Source: Silene conica
Lineage: Eukaryota > Streptophyta > Magnoliopsida > Caryophyllales > Caryophyllaceae
DNA length: 64,000 nt
NCBI GenBank assembly: GCA_029255685.2
Contig: CM055311.2
Location: forward strand, 17,692,952 to 17,756,951
Direction of reading: 5' to 3'
Shown here: piece by piece, positions 21,507-34,600 of the stretch
Layout: the number at the start of each line of letters is the position of its first letter
Position numbering within the stretch: the stretch's first letter is position 1
Notes under the pieces: model-generated
Told to the model about the DNA's origin: nothing
Databases searched by the model: none
What the model saw: the letters and a program-made list of their open reading frames with translations, nothing else
Position numbers and translations under genes: made by a program

Positions 21507-22154
21507 TAGAGATGGCAGTGGGTCGGTTACCCAACCCAGACCCTTAGGGTCGGACCCTAACGGGTCGGGTATGGGTCTGAAATTTTGAGACCCACTCGGG
21601 TATGGGTCTTATATAAAAACTTCGGGTCGGGTCCGGGTCTTGGTCTTGGGACCCTACCCGACCCTTAGACCCTTATATTTATTAAAAAAAGAAAAACAAA
21701 AACAATAAACACACGTACGAATGTCAATAATCCAAATAATACACACAAACAGATGACCCTTATTAGTTATCATTAATATAGTACACACATATCCAAATAA
21801 TCATTAAGAATAACGAGGAAATTGATGAAAATGATGAGTTTGGGTACGGTAAATGATATAATTTAGGGTCGGGTACGGGTAATGATCAAAATAACCAAGA
21901 CTTTGTAATACTTTAATCAAAACTTTGTAATTTAATTCAAACCTTGGTATATTTTATTGAATGACTCGTTAAGAAAAATTGGTCCCTAGGGTAGACCCTA
22001 CCCGGACCCAGACCCAGACCCATTAGGGTCGGGTATGGGTCCATTAATTTCAGACCCTTTAGGGTCTGGGTCGGGTATGGGTCTAAGGTTTTTTACTTCG
22101 GGTCGGGTCGGGTCTTGCCGGACCCTACCCAGACCCTACCCATTGCCATCTCTA
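21507..22154. mobile_element. hAT-type MITE (648 bp)
   Basis: Flanked by a perfect 8-bp target duplication CTCTCACC (21499-21506 and 22155-22162). Terminal inverted repeats read TAGAGATGGCAGTGGGT at the left and the complement of TAGAGATGGCAATGGGT at the right. The interior is made of GGGTCGGGT/GGGTATGGGTCT motifs pointing inward from both ends around an AT-rich core. No transposase ORF; non-autonomous. The 8-bp duplication and TIR fit the hAT superfamily. Confidence 0.95.
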
Positions 22155-22162
22155 CTCTCACC

Positions 22163-23552
22163 CTTTTTTAATTGTTTTAAAGGGGCTCCTTCCAAGGGCA
22201 AGGAGAAAGATAAGGAAGCTTAAAGTTCCTTTTGTGGATTGCTATGGTAGCAACCGAAGATTGAAGACATGACGAGCTTGGCTCTAATTTTCCTTTAATG
22301 TCTTCTTTCGATTATGCATTTTAAATTTAAGAACATTGTATTTTCTTGTATGACAAGGATTTAGTTTTATCAAACAATGGTTGTAATGATGTTGGTGATT
22401 TGGTTTTCAACCAAAGTCACCCTTTTGTTCTTAAATCAAATCGTTGTATTAAATGCATTTTATGCCTCATAACATGAGTTAATATGATCTTCATAAATTG
22501 TAATTAAGTACCTTGAATTGTTCACCGTACGCTAGACATGATAGGATCATAATAAAGTAATTTGATTTGCTTAAACGCGAATTACACCTAAATAATAACA
22601 CTCAATAAATCTCACATACGAGATGTGAGATATAAACATCTTTTACGTGAGTTGATTAATTCCTTATTAAACCATACATTTTAAGTGAAAATGAGAATGT
22701 CTATCCAACGCATAGTTTGTGGGATAAAATGCTATCCTTTTAAGAATAAGAGTTATTTTAAAGGATAGAGTGGGAGAAATTTTAGATGCCCACAAACTAA
22801 GTATGGCATCCTTGAGAAGAATCTTATATGATTGGATAGAAAGAAACTACGCAAAGAGACGAGAAGAAAGGTTCTTAAGTAAATGTTTCTTAGAGAAGAA
22901 ACTAAGCGAAGAGACCATAAGAAAATGTTCTTAAAAGATCAATAACTCTTAGAGGATAATAGAGACTTCGCAAGACGAACTCGCTCTTGGAAAACAATGT
23001 TCAAATTCTAAAGGATGATAGAGGAGAAATCATCTCTTTCTTCCTCGGAAGGAAACTTTGCGAGGACGAATTTAGAGAAGTTCGTAAGAAAGATGTTGAT
23101 TGAGTGGGAGCTAATAACTATAAAGATAGTAATACAAGATTCAGTGGGAGCAATAATTACTAGAAAATTGAACCTACCATTAAGAGAGAATGGTGATTCT
23201 TTAAGTATAAAGAATGAAAGGTTTTCAATTCTAGATGAGAAAATGTTGAAATGTCATAGGATGATGGAGCATTCATAGGAGAGTTTATTATATGATAATG
23301 AAATGTCACCTATTAACATGGTTGGAAAGATTATTCTTATCGACGAATAGATCATTCATATTAATGAAATCACGTGGTGATTCATACTACCTTGATAAGC
23401 ATGACAAGATGTTTGAGAGTGTCGACTGATACAAGTTCTCAGGGAGAACCAACGAATCGGATCGTGATAACTACAAATTAAATTTTAGTACATATGTGAT
23501 TTGTACGTGAGAGCAATAAGTTGATCCCTCATACGTACCTAAAAGTCACGAG
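22163..23552 (+). other. Non-coding 3' part of the outer copia element
   Basis: No gene seen. A short lysine-rich frame (KGAPSKGKEKDKEA) runs to 22223, then non-coding AT-rich DNA with purine-rich stretches such as GTGGGAGC near 23104 and 23141. The element's 3' LTR is not reached before the Athila-like LTR starts at 23553; it may lie beyond the window. Confidence 0.55.
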
Positions 23553-23862
23553 TGATACCCGTCGTAGAGGGTACCAAAGATAAAATTTATATTCCTTAGC
23601 TTAAACTAGATAGAGTAAGTCAAGGGTCGAACCACAAGGAGGTGGGGAGTGTTTATTGTTCTAAGTCGATGTTTTAAGGTAACAAGTTGGGGGTTTAAGA
23701 TTGATTTGATCGTCACTAAGTCTAATAAAATAAAAGCAAGATGAAACGAAAACAAAGATGTGAATAAAACTTATGGTAAAAAGATGTAAGGATGATCGGT
23801 TCATAAAAGCTACGATGGTATATATAGTCTAGGTCAACATGTATTGCAGTCGGGTAAGGGGT

Positions 23863-24106
23863 GTAACAAATCCTCTCGGTCTATGTTACCTAATAGCTCC
23901 TTTCGGCCTATGCTATTAGTTCCTAGGTCTCACAAAAATTGGGTGTCAACGATAAGGGTGATTCCTAAAGTCTAGGTCACGTACCTTTCAGTCTTAGTAA
24001 CCTAGCCGTCTTAAAATGTTAACTAATGCCCTTCCCGTAATTTTCAATCTTAGGTAAGTCATTACTAGCATCTTATAATTATCCTTTCGGTCTCGTCATA
24101 ATTAAG
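23863..24106 (-). repeat. Hairpins with similar loop and different stems, Athila-like LTR
   Basis: GTAACA/TGTTAC (23863-23889), CTAATAGC/GCTATTAG (23890-23919), CTAGGT/ACCTAG (23972-24005) and TAATTAT/ATAATTA (24076-24104) each enclose a CCTYTCRGTCT-like loop (+ strand). The arms are complementary but unrelated to one another. Confidence 0.65.
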
Positions 24107-24151
24107 AAACTATAATTAACGAAGCAAAACAGGTCTGAAACATACGCGAGG

Positions 24152-24890
24152 TTGGTCGACCGACCAACTATTTCAGTCGATCGACCAACTACCCTAGTCG
24201 ACCGACCAACTAAGTCGGTCGGCCGACCAGAGTCTGCTACAGGTCGTCCTAAATTACACCATCTAGGCCATTATTCACTTACATCCTAACATATGAATTT
24301 AGCTACTCATAATAACAATAAGAATAACAATAACGATTATAACAACAATACTCATAGCGATAAAATACGATAAACGAACAATTAATAACAAGGTTTAGGG
24401 ATTCTAAATAACCGGATACTAACAATCCTATGAAATTAACAATAAGAAACTGAATGTAGACAGGGATTACCGTGTAAAGGAATTAGGGCAGAAAGAAAAG
24501 CTTTATTGAATTGCATGGAACCGATTGTTTGATTAAGAATCGAACAATGCTAAACTATTCTAAGGACTAAAGCAAACTTAGAAAAAGTACAGAAACTTTG
24601 TAAAGAATTTAGAACTAAAGTAAGAGATTAGAGACTAGATAATCTGATGTCTTTAGCCTAATGACGGATTAGGCGTTTTACAAGAAAACTAAAAGAGTTT
24701 CTTGCTTGACCTAATCACACGTGGGCTTTGCGAGTTTTCTGAAGTCTGCGACTCGGTCGACCGACCAGGGGTCTCGGTCGATCGACCGGTTATCAGGACC
24801 AGGGGATCTTCTGTCTTCGAATTTTGAATTCTGAACTTAAGATATCAGATGCTCTGGTCGACCGACCAGTGGACTTGGTCGGTCGACTGG
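24152..24890. repeat. GGTCGACC dyad clusters in the Athila-like LTR
   Basis: Four near-copies of GTCGACCGACCAACT at 24152-24230, an opposed pair at 24754-24790 and an opposed pair at 24854-24890; a fourth cluster lies in the 3' UTR at 25831-25873. The opposed pairs form GC-rich hairpins with short loops in otherwise AT-rich DNA. Confidence 0.85.
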
Positions 24891-25170
24891 TTCTCCTGAG
24901 TGTCAGCTCGTGAAATCCTCTTAAGTTGGTCTTGTGGTCCTTGATTTGCGTGTTGGATGTCGTTCCCTCCTCATTCCTTAGTTCCTTTGGTTATGCAAAT
25001 TCCCGATGGTAGCATTTGGCTTGAAATCGCCTCTTTTCCGCATAATTCTGCAAAATAGCATAAAAATATGAAAGTAGACAAATGTTGGGAAATAAAGGCT
25101 AAAACTCGTAAATGAGCTCTAATATGCGTGTAAAAATAGATGTAAAACATCATAAAATAGACACGCATCA

Positions 25171-26369
25171 AATTCCCCAAACCAAACATTGTTTGCCTTC
25201 AAGCAAGATTTAGACTCGATCTTAAACTATTTGAACGATTTCAATCTCAGAGCGAATTTTACATGTTAGCCTAAACCAATTTAATGCAAAGTCAATAAGG
25301 AAAGAGTAAATGAATCATGCAAACGAATTATAAAGTTGTCAAACTTGCAAGACTATCGACTATGGAGACTTTTCACAATGGAATCTCGCGGGTCGCTCAA
25401 ATCACACATTAAGCACAGGGTGAGTGTATGTAAAAGATAGAGAGAAGTAGTTTTGTAATGACACTCACCTAACTTCAACCCATGAAAACATGCCTGCAAT
25501 CTAACATGAAAATAAACTCTACAACCGCGAATATACATACCAATCAAGTGATTCCAACACATGCTTGAGGTAAGGAAAGATATGTGAGGTAATGGGTGAA
25601 AAAGGTTGAGATGTTTTTGGATAAGTGGGGTTAAATAGCCAAGCTAGCAAAACCGGGATCCAAAAACATATTATACAATTTCCAGCCCAATGAACTTAAA
25701 ACGGTGCTATTTTGTAGCACAAAACTCACAAAAATTCAAGGAAAAGACTCCCAAGTCTTATAAATAAAGTACGGGAGTGTAAAATGACAAAGAAAGGTAC
25801 TTTCTTAACTTACTGCGATATTCTGTTTCTGTCAGTTGGTCGACCGACCAGGTGAAGCGGTCGGTCGACTGACTTGCAGTAATTTTTTTTTTTTCAATTT
25901 TTCTTTCTTTTGCTTTTTTATGTTCTTTCCTTTTTCTTTTTCCTTTTTTTTTTTTTTTTTTTTCTTTCTTTCTTTTTCTTTCCTCAAGAGGGCATACAAA
26001 ACCAGAGATGTCTCAAAAAAAATCCATTGACCACAAATACTAGCTTGGTAAGGTAGGCTAATTATAGGATGTAGCTTTTAGGGATAAAAAGGCAAATTCG
26101 GTATTGTAGGGCTTATGGGTAAAGTAGAAGAAAGGGACCTCAAACGCATGTGTCATGAATCACAAAATAAGATAGCAATAGCAGGTTAAGTTCATGTTTA
26201 TGCATTTTGATGTAACATGTCTCAGGGGGAGTACTACTCACATTCCTAAACAAATGGTTATGAATGAAGCCAGAAATAAGCTCCAAAACTCAAAAAATGA
26301 AGCAGTTTGCCAAAGGTCTAAGTCAAGTCTCAAGAAAAGCAAATTGTTTGACAAAAACTCGTGGATATG
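25171..26369 (-). other. PPT and 3' UTR fragment of the Athila-like element
   Basis: Non-coding. The minus-strand polypurine tract is at 25171-25182. A hairpin with GTCAGT/ACTGAC outer arms and inner GGTCGACC dyads lies at 25831-25873. A polypyrimidine block (25882-25982, + strand) is purine-rich in the element's sense. The fragment ends where LARD-A begins. Confidence 0.6.
25882..25982 (+). repeat. Polypyrimidine low-complexity tract
   Basis: About 100 bp almost purely T with scattered C; A/G-rich in the sense of the Athila-like element. Confidence 0.9.
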
Positions 26370-28663
26370 TGTAACACCCCCATTTATTCAAGAGCCTTTA
26401 GCAAGACATTCTCAAATAAATAGAGCTGTTACCATCTCGGGATGTCCGAGGTAGTGAATAACAAAGTAAAACAATACAAAGTACTTTATATAGAACATAT
26501 AAAATTTAAACTTTGATATTACAAAAACTACGCAACAGAATAAAAGTACAACTGATGACTACTCTACAGGTGATATAATTCTAAGTCAGTCCCAAGTCTG
26601 CATCTCACATTCCCGTCCCAGCTCCTAGCTCATCTGTTTCTTTCCTGTAGAATCTACTCCCCATTCCGGATCATCGTAGGTATCACACGAATACACAGGG
26701 TCAAGCACGAGGTTGAGTAGAAAGATAAATAAAACATAACAACAATAGGAATGCATATTCCTCCGTCTCCATATCATTCAGTCATCCGCTTCACCTCCAT
26801 CACACCACTCCTTCCATCACACCACACCTTCCATCACACCACACCTTCCATGGCCATATCACAAGTCCCATATCACAAGATCCGTATCACAAGACCCATA
26901 TCACAAGTCCCATTCTCCACAATATTCGATAATAATCAAACAATCCACAATACATTCAATGTTATTAAAACAATCTTGTAATAACATCACACACATATAC
27001 TTCATGTCAAAACACAACCATAGATATATCCCCTACCTCAACTTGCGGAATGACAACCGAACAACTGCTAGAAATGTTCCACTTCAAATTCAGTTCCTAT
27101 AAACATTACTTAATATCAATTTTCTATCCGAACAACCGAACATTACTCATTATTCAAACAATCATGCTCGTATAGGATTTACAACTAACATGCCCATAAC
27201 ATGAACTCAGTACTAACTAAGTCATTACCATAGCCCTTTCGACGATTATATTACCAAGTTTGATTAGAAAAAAATACTTAATCACGACATCACATTAACA
27301 CAACAACAACAAATACTATTGATATAAACACTAATTATGCTAATGATAACTTACTTATTAATAAACATGATATACACTTATAACATTTGCCAATAACATA
27401 CTTAGTACTAATAATACTAATATCAATAACATCATTATCTTATAATTATAAAATCACCATAATAATAACAATTCAACTAATAATAACGATAAACATAGTA
27501 TATATATTAATAACGATAACCATGATAATAAAAGTAATAATAACAATAATAATATTAATAATAATAATAATAAATCATAAAAAGATAGTGACAATACAAT
27601 GGGCAGAACCCACGAACAGCGACAAAACGCAAACCCGAACGCGAACAGCCGCTTACGCAAACCGTGACTGACCGCTCTATCAAACACCGCTGCTGCCGCC
27701 AACTACACCCACCACCTTCGCCAATGACACCACTAGGCTCGCCTCTGAGCCGTGGTGGTTCCTGGGGAGTCAGTAGCTGCCATCGACACTGCGACAACAA
27801 CCCACAGTTACCGTTATAAAACCCGACCACCAACAGCTCCTCTGTTTTTCACGTAACATTACCCCAAACGAAAACCAGTGAACACGACACCACGACTACC
27901 CAAAACCACCGTGATAACCACCCTATAAGACTCCTATATGCACCAAACCCAGAAACCCGAAACACCCATATAACACTGCCTGAAACTCATTCGAAACCGA
28001 GCACAAAAAAAACACGTTTACGGACTGTTTCTGAAATAAGACTTGCACATCCGAACAGTCGACAAAACTATCCCTATTGGTGGTCCTAGGTGGTCAACGA
28101 CGACTCTACAAGGGTTAACATACGACTACCATAAAACCTAGATGAACATTACACAAATTATTAAAACTATAACATGATTAAACTGATTGAATTACGAATT
28201 GAAAAGAGAAAGAAAACCGCGAAAAGGAGAAGACAATGGTGAATGTACCGTGTTTCAGGTGAAAACGAACCACCATGACAACCCCAAAACGCCTTGTGAA
28301 CCATACTCCATGATCTCTGATGCGGTGACATTAGTGTGGGTGTGTTTGTATGGTGTCGATAGATCAAAATAGGGTTACGGATATAGGGTTAAAGAGGTGG
28401 CAGGAAGGTGCTGATGTTTTGTTTCATTTTTTTCTATTTTTTTCTTATGTGTCGTGTATGGGCCATAGGGTTTACACGCATCCCGAGCCCCAAAGTAATT
28501 ATTTGAACACGGTTTTATTACTAATTTGTAGACTCGACCCCTTAACACAACGTATAAACTATAAAACATTTATTTGATAATTAAATTATCGAATACAACG
28601 CTCAAATAATATCAACACGTTAATAATAATAAACTAATTATCGATAAATTACGAGGTATTACA
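26370..28663 (-). repeat. LARD-A 3' LTR
   Basis: Plus-strand TGTAACACCCCC at 26370 to CGAGGTATTACA ending 28663. Contains short direct repeats of the TATCACAAGNCCC type (about 26855-26912), a TAA/ATT microsatellite (about 27538-27573) and array unit 1 from 27645. A polypurine tract (minus sense AAGGAGGAAAGAC) and the hairpin GAACTTCG/CGAAGTTC (28682-28700) follow on its right. Confidence 0.8.
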
Positions 28664-31600
28664 GTCTTTCCTCCTTAGAATGAACTTCGTCCCGAAGTTC
28701 CCCATCCACCATCCCATGGTCAACAATCTGATTACTAGGCATGCAAAATGTGACACCACATAGCACCCAAAACTAATAAGAGTACTTTAAAACTCGAATG
28801 TTACATTCTACCCCTGTTAAGAAAACTTTATCCCCAAAGTTTAACGTATAACTAAATTATAAGATATATCACGAAACAAAATAAAGTACACAGCCGCTTA
28901 CGCAAACCGTGACTGACCGCTCTATCAAACACCGCCCCTGCCGCCAACTACAACCACGACCTTCGCCAGTGACACCACCAGGCTCGCTTCTGAGCCGTGG
29001 TGGTTCCAGGGGAGTCAGTAGCTCCCGCTGACACCGCGACAACCACCCACAGTTACCGTTACAAAACCCGACCACCAACAGCTCCTCTGTTTTTCACGTA
29101 ACATTACCCCAAACGAAAACCAGTGGAAACGACACCACGACTACCGAAAACCACCGTGATAAGCACCCTATAAGACTCCTATATGCATCCAACCCAGAAA
29201 CCCGAAACACCCATACAACACTGCCTGAAACTCATTCGAAACCGAGCACAAAAAACAACACGTTTACGGGCTTTGTTTCTGAAATAAGACTTGCGGATCT
29301 GAACAGTCGACAAAACTATCCCTATTGGTGGTCCTAGGTGGTCAAGGACGACTCTACAAGGGTCAACATACGACTACCATAAAACCTAGATGAACATTAC
29401 ACAAATTATTAAAACTATAACATGATTAAACTAATTGAATTACGAATTGAAAAGAGAAAGAAAACCGCGAAAAGGAGAAGACAATGGTGAATGTACCGTG
29501 TTTCAGGTGAAAACGAACCAACGTGACAACCCCAAAACGCGTTTTGAACCATCCTCCTTGATCTCTGATGCGGTGACATTAGTGTGGGTGTGTTTGTATG
29601 GTGTCGATAGATCATAATAGGGTTAGGGATATAGGGTTAAAGAGGCGGCATGAAGGTGCTAATGTTTTGTTTCATTTTTTTCTATTTTTTTTGGTTATGT
29701 GTCGTGTATGGGCCATAGGGTTTGCACGCATCCCGAGGCCCAAAGTCATTATTTGAACATGGTTTTATTACTAATTTGTAGACTCGACCCCTTAACACAA
29801 CGTATAAACTACAAACCTTTTATTCGATAATTAAATTATCGTATATAAACGCTCAAATAATATCAACACGTTAATAATACTAAATTAATTATCGATAAAA
29901 TACGAGGTATTACAGTCTTTCCTCCTTAGAATGAACTTCGTCCCGAAATTCACCATCCACCATCCCATGGTCAACAATCTGACTACTAGGCATCCAAAAT
30001 GTGACACCACATAACACCCAAAACTAATAAGAGTACTTTAAAACTCGAATGTTACATTCTACACCTATTAAGAAAACTTTATCCGCAAAGTTTAACGTAT
30101 AACTAAATTATAAGATATATCACGAAACAAAATAAAGTACACAGCCACTTACGCAAACCGTGACTGACCGCTCTATCAAACACCATCGCTGCCGCCAACT
30201 ACAACCACCAGCTTCGCCAGTGACACCACCAGGCTCGCCTCTGAGCCGTGGTGGTTCTTAGGGAGTCAGTAGTTGCCATCGACACCGCGACAACCACCCA
30301 AAGTTACCGTTATAAAACCCGACCACCAACAGCTCCTCTGTTTTTCACGTAACATTACCCCAAACGAAAAACCAGTGGACACGACACCACGACTACCCAA
30401 AACCACCGTGATAACCACCCTATAAGACTCCTATATGCACCCAACCCATAAACCCGAAACACCCACAACACTGCCTGAAACTCATTCGAAACCGAGCACA
30501 AGAAAACACGTTTACGGACTCTATTTCTGAAATAAGACTTGCGCATCTGAACAATCGACAAAACTATCCCTATTGGTGGTCCTAGGTGGTCAACGATGAC
30601 TCTACAAGGGTCAATATACGACTACCATAAAACCCAGATGAAAATTACACAAATTATTAAAACTATAACATGATTAAACCGATGGAATTACGAATTGAAA
30701 AGAGAAAGAAAACCGCGAAAAGGAGAAGACAATGGTGAATGTACCGTGTTTCAGGTGAAAACGAACCACCGTGACAACCCCAAAACGCCTTATGAACCAT
30801 CCTCCTTGATCTCTGATGCGGTGACATTAGTGTGGGTGTGTTTGTATGGTGTCGATAGATCAAAATAGGGTTAGGGATATAGGGTTAAAGAGGCGGGATG
30901 AAGGTGCTGATGTTTTGTTTCATTTTTTTCTATTTTTTCTGGTTATGTGTCGTGTATGGGCCATAGGGTTTGCACGCAACCCGAGGACCAAAGTCATTAT
31001 TTGAACATGGTTTTATTACTAATTTGTAGACTCGACCCCTTAACACAACGTATAAACTATAAAACATTTATTCGATAATTGAATTATCGAATACAAACGC
31101 TCAAATAATATCAACACGTTAATAATAATAAATTAATTATCGATAAAATACGAGGTATTACAGTCTTTCCTCCTTAGAATGAACTTCGTCCCGAAATTCA
31201 CCATCGACCATCCCATGGTCAACAATCTGACTACTAGGCATGCAACATGTGACACCACATAACACCCAAAACTAATAAGAGTACTTTAAAACTCGAATGT
31301 TACATTCTACACCTGTTAAGAAAACTTTATCCGCAAAGTTTAACGTATAACTAAATTATAAGATATATCACGAAACAAAATAAAGTACACAGCCGCTTAC
31401 GCAAATCGTGACTGACCGCTCTATCAAACACCGCCGCTGCCGCCAACTACAACCACCACCTTCGCCAGTGACACCACCAGGCTCGCTTCTGAGCCGTGGT
31501 GGTTCCAGGGGAGTCAGTAGCTCCCGCCGACACCGTGACAACCACCCAAAGTTACCGTTACAAAACCCGACCACCAACAGCTCCTCTGTTTTTCACGTAA

Positions 31601-34600
31601 CATTACCCCTAACGAAAACCAGTGGAAACGACACCACGACTACCCAAAACCACCGTGATAACCACTCTATAAGACTCCTATATGCATCCAACCCAGAAAC
31701 CCGAAACACCCATACAACACTGCCTGAAACTCATTCGAAACCGAGCACAAAAAACAACATGTTTTCGGGCTTTGTTTCTGAAATAAGACTTCCGCATCTG
31801 AACAGTCGACAAAACTATCCCTATTGGTGGTCCTAAGTGGTCAAGGACGACTCTACAAGGGTCAACATACGACTACCATAAAACCTAGATGAACATTACA
31901 CAAATTATTAAAACTATAACATGATTAAACTAATTGAATTACGAATTGAAAAGAGAAAGAAAACCGCGAAAAGGAGAAGACAATGGTGAATGTACCGTGT
32001 TTCAGGTGAAAACGAACCACCGTGACAACCCCAAAACGCCTTGTGAACCATCCTCCTTGATCTCTGATGCGGTGACATTAGTGTGGGTGTGTTTGTATGG
32101 TGTCGATAGATCATAATAGGGTTAGGGATATAGGGTTAAAGAGGCGGCATGAAGGTGCTAATGTTTTGTTTCATTTTTTTCTATTTTTTTTGGTTATGTG
32201 TCGTGTATGGGCCATAGGGTTTGCACGCATCCCGAGGCCCAAAGTCATTATTTGAACATGGTTTTATTACTAATTTGTAGACTCGACCCCTTAACACAAC
32301 GTATAAACTACAAACCATTTATTCGATAATTAAATTATCGTATACAAACGCTCAAATAATATCAACACATTAATAATAATAAATTAATTATCGATAAAAT
32401 ACGAGGTATTACAGTCTTTCCTCCTTAGAATGAACTTCGTCCCGAAATTCCCCATCCACCATCCCATGGTCAATAATCTGACTACTAGGCATGCAAAATG
32501 TGACACCACATACCACCCAAAACTAATAAGAGTACTTTAAAACTCGAATGTTACATTCTACACCTGTTAAGAAAACTTTATCCGCAAAGTTTAACGTATA
32601 ACTAAATTATAAGATATATCACGAAACAAAATAAAGTACACAGCCACTTACGCAAACCGTGACTGACCGCTCTATCAAACACCACCGCTGCCGCCAACTA
32701 CAACCACCACATTCGCCAGTGACACCACCAGGCTCGCCTCTGAGCCGTGGTGGTTCTTAGGGAGTCAATAGTTGCCATCGACACCGCGACAACCACCCAA
32801 AGTTACCGTTATAAAACCCGACCACCAACAGCTCCTCTGTTTTTCACGTAACATTACCCCAAATGAAAAACCAGTGGACACGACACCACGACTACCCAAA
32901 ACCACCGTGATAACCACCCTATAAGACTCATATATGCACCCAACCCATAAACCCGAAACACCCATACAACACTCCCTGAAACTCATTCGAAACCGAGCAC
33001 AAAAAAACACGTTTACGGACTCTATTTCTGAAATAAGACTTGCGCATCTGAACAATCGACAAAACTATCCCTATTGGTGGTCCTAGGTGGTCAACAATGA
33101 CTCTACAAGGGTCAACATACGACTACCATAAAACCTAGATGAAAATTACTCAAATTATTAAAACTATAACATGATTAAACCGATTGAATTACGAATTGAA
33201 AAGAGAAAGAAAACCGCGAAAAGGAGAAGACAATGGTGAATGTACCGTGTTTCAGGTGAAAACGAACCACCGTGACAACCCCAAAACGCCTTGTGAACCA
33301 TCCTCCTTGATCTCTGATGCGGTGACATTAGTGTGGGTGTGTTTGTATGGTGTCGATAGATCAAAATAGGGTTAGGGATATAGGGTTAAAGAGGCGGCAG
33401 GAAGGTGCTGATGTTTTGTTTCATTTTTTTCTATTTTTTCTGGTTATGTGTCGTGTATGGGCCATAGGTTCTGCACGCAACCCGAGGACCAAAGTCATTA
33501 TTTGAACATAGTTTTATTACTAATTTGTAGACTCGACCCCTTAACACAACGTATAAACTACAAACCATTTATTCGATAATTAAATTATCGTATACAAACG
33601 CTCAAATAATATCAACACGTTAATAATAATAAATTAATTATCGATAAAATACGAGGTATTACAGTCTTTCCTTCTTAGAATGAACTTCGTCCCGGAATTC
33701 ACCATCCACCATCCCATGGTCAACAATCTGACTACTAGGCATGCAAAATGTGACACCACATAACACCCAAAACTAATAAGAGTACTTTAAAACTCGAATG
33801 TTACATTCTACACCTGTTAAGAAAACTTTATCCGCAAAGTTTAACGTATAACTAAATTATAAGATATATCACGAAACAAAATAAAGTACACAGCCACTTA
33901 CGCAAACCGTGACTTACCGCTCTCTCAAACACCACCGCTGCCGCCAACTACAACCACCACCTTCGCCAGTGACACCACCAGGCTCGCCTCTGAGCCGTGG
34001 TGGTTCCTAGGGAGTCAGTACCTGCCATCGACACTGCGACAACCACCCAAAGTTACCGTTATAAAACCCGACCACCAACAGCTCCTCTGTTTTTCACGTA
34101 ACATTACCCCAAACGAAAACCAGGGGACACGACACCACGACTACCCAAAACCACCGTGATAACCACCCAATAAGACTCCTATATGCACCCAACCCATAAA
34201 CCCGAAACACCCATACAACACTGCCAGAAACTCATTCGAAACCGAGAACAAAAAAACACGTTTACGGACTCTATTTCTGAAATAAGACTTGCGCATCTGA
34301 ACAATCGACAAAACTATCCCTATTGGTGGTCCTAGGTGGTCAACGGCGACTCTACAAGGGTCAACATACGACTACCATAAAACCTAGATGAAAATTACAC
34401 AAATTATTAAAACTATAACATGATTAAACTGATTGAATTACGAATTGAAAAGAGAAAGAAAACCGCGAAAAGGAGAAGACAATAGTGAATGTACCGTGTT
34501 TCAGGTGAAAACGAACCACCGTGACAACCCCAAAACGCCTTGTGAACCATCCTCCTTGATCTCTGATGCGGTGACATTAGTGTGGGTGTGTTTGTATGGT

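Larger units (their letters stand above)
23553..25170 (-). repeat. 3' LTR of an Athila/Tat-like gypsy element (minus strand)
   Basis: On the minus strand it starts TGATGCGTGTC and ends GACGGGTATCA, with a GTTTGGGGAATT polypurine tract directly upstream (25171-25182). The upstream hairpin near TTGCTTGAAGGCAA (25189-25206) resembles the conserved motif before the PPT in Athila/Tat elements. No ORF. It contains four hairpins around a TCCTYTCGGYCTA-type loop (23863-24106) and clusters of GGTCGACC dyads (24152-24230, 24754-24790, 24854-24890). The other LTR is not in the window. Confidence 0.7.

Noticed and set aside
27387..27702. Isoleucine/leucine-rich ORFs resembling membrane proteins (also 46668-46899, 53449-53786)
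   Set aside because: They are translations of ATT microsatellites.
28167..28372. Overlapping antisense 66-codon and sense 61-codon ORFs present in most units
   Set aside because: They lie in LTR U3 sequence, and units are too similar for conservation to mean selection. Several units lose the start or stop.
31408..31836. 142-codon proline/serine-rich ORF repeated in array units (also 35160-35588, 36413-36841)
   Set aside because: It is open only in some units, broken by single changes in others, and has no domain; it is a by-product of unit identity.
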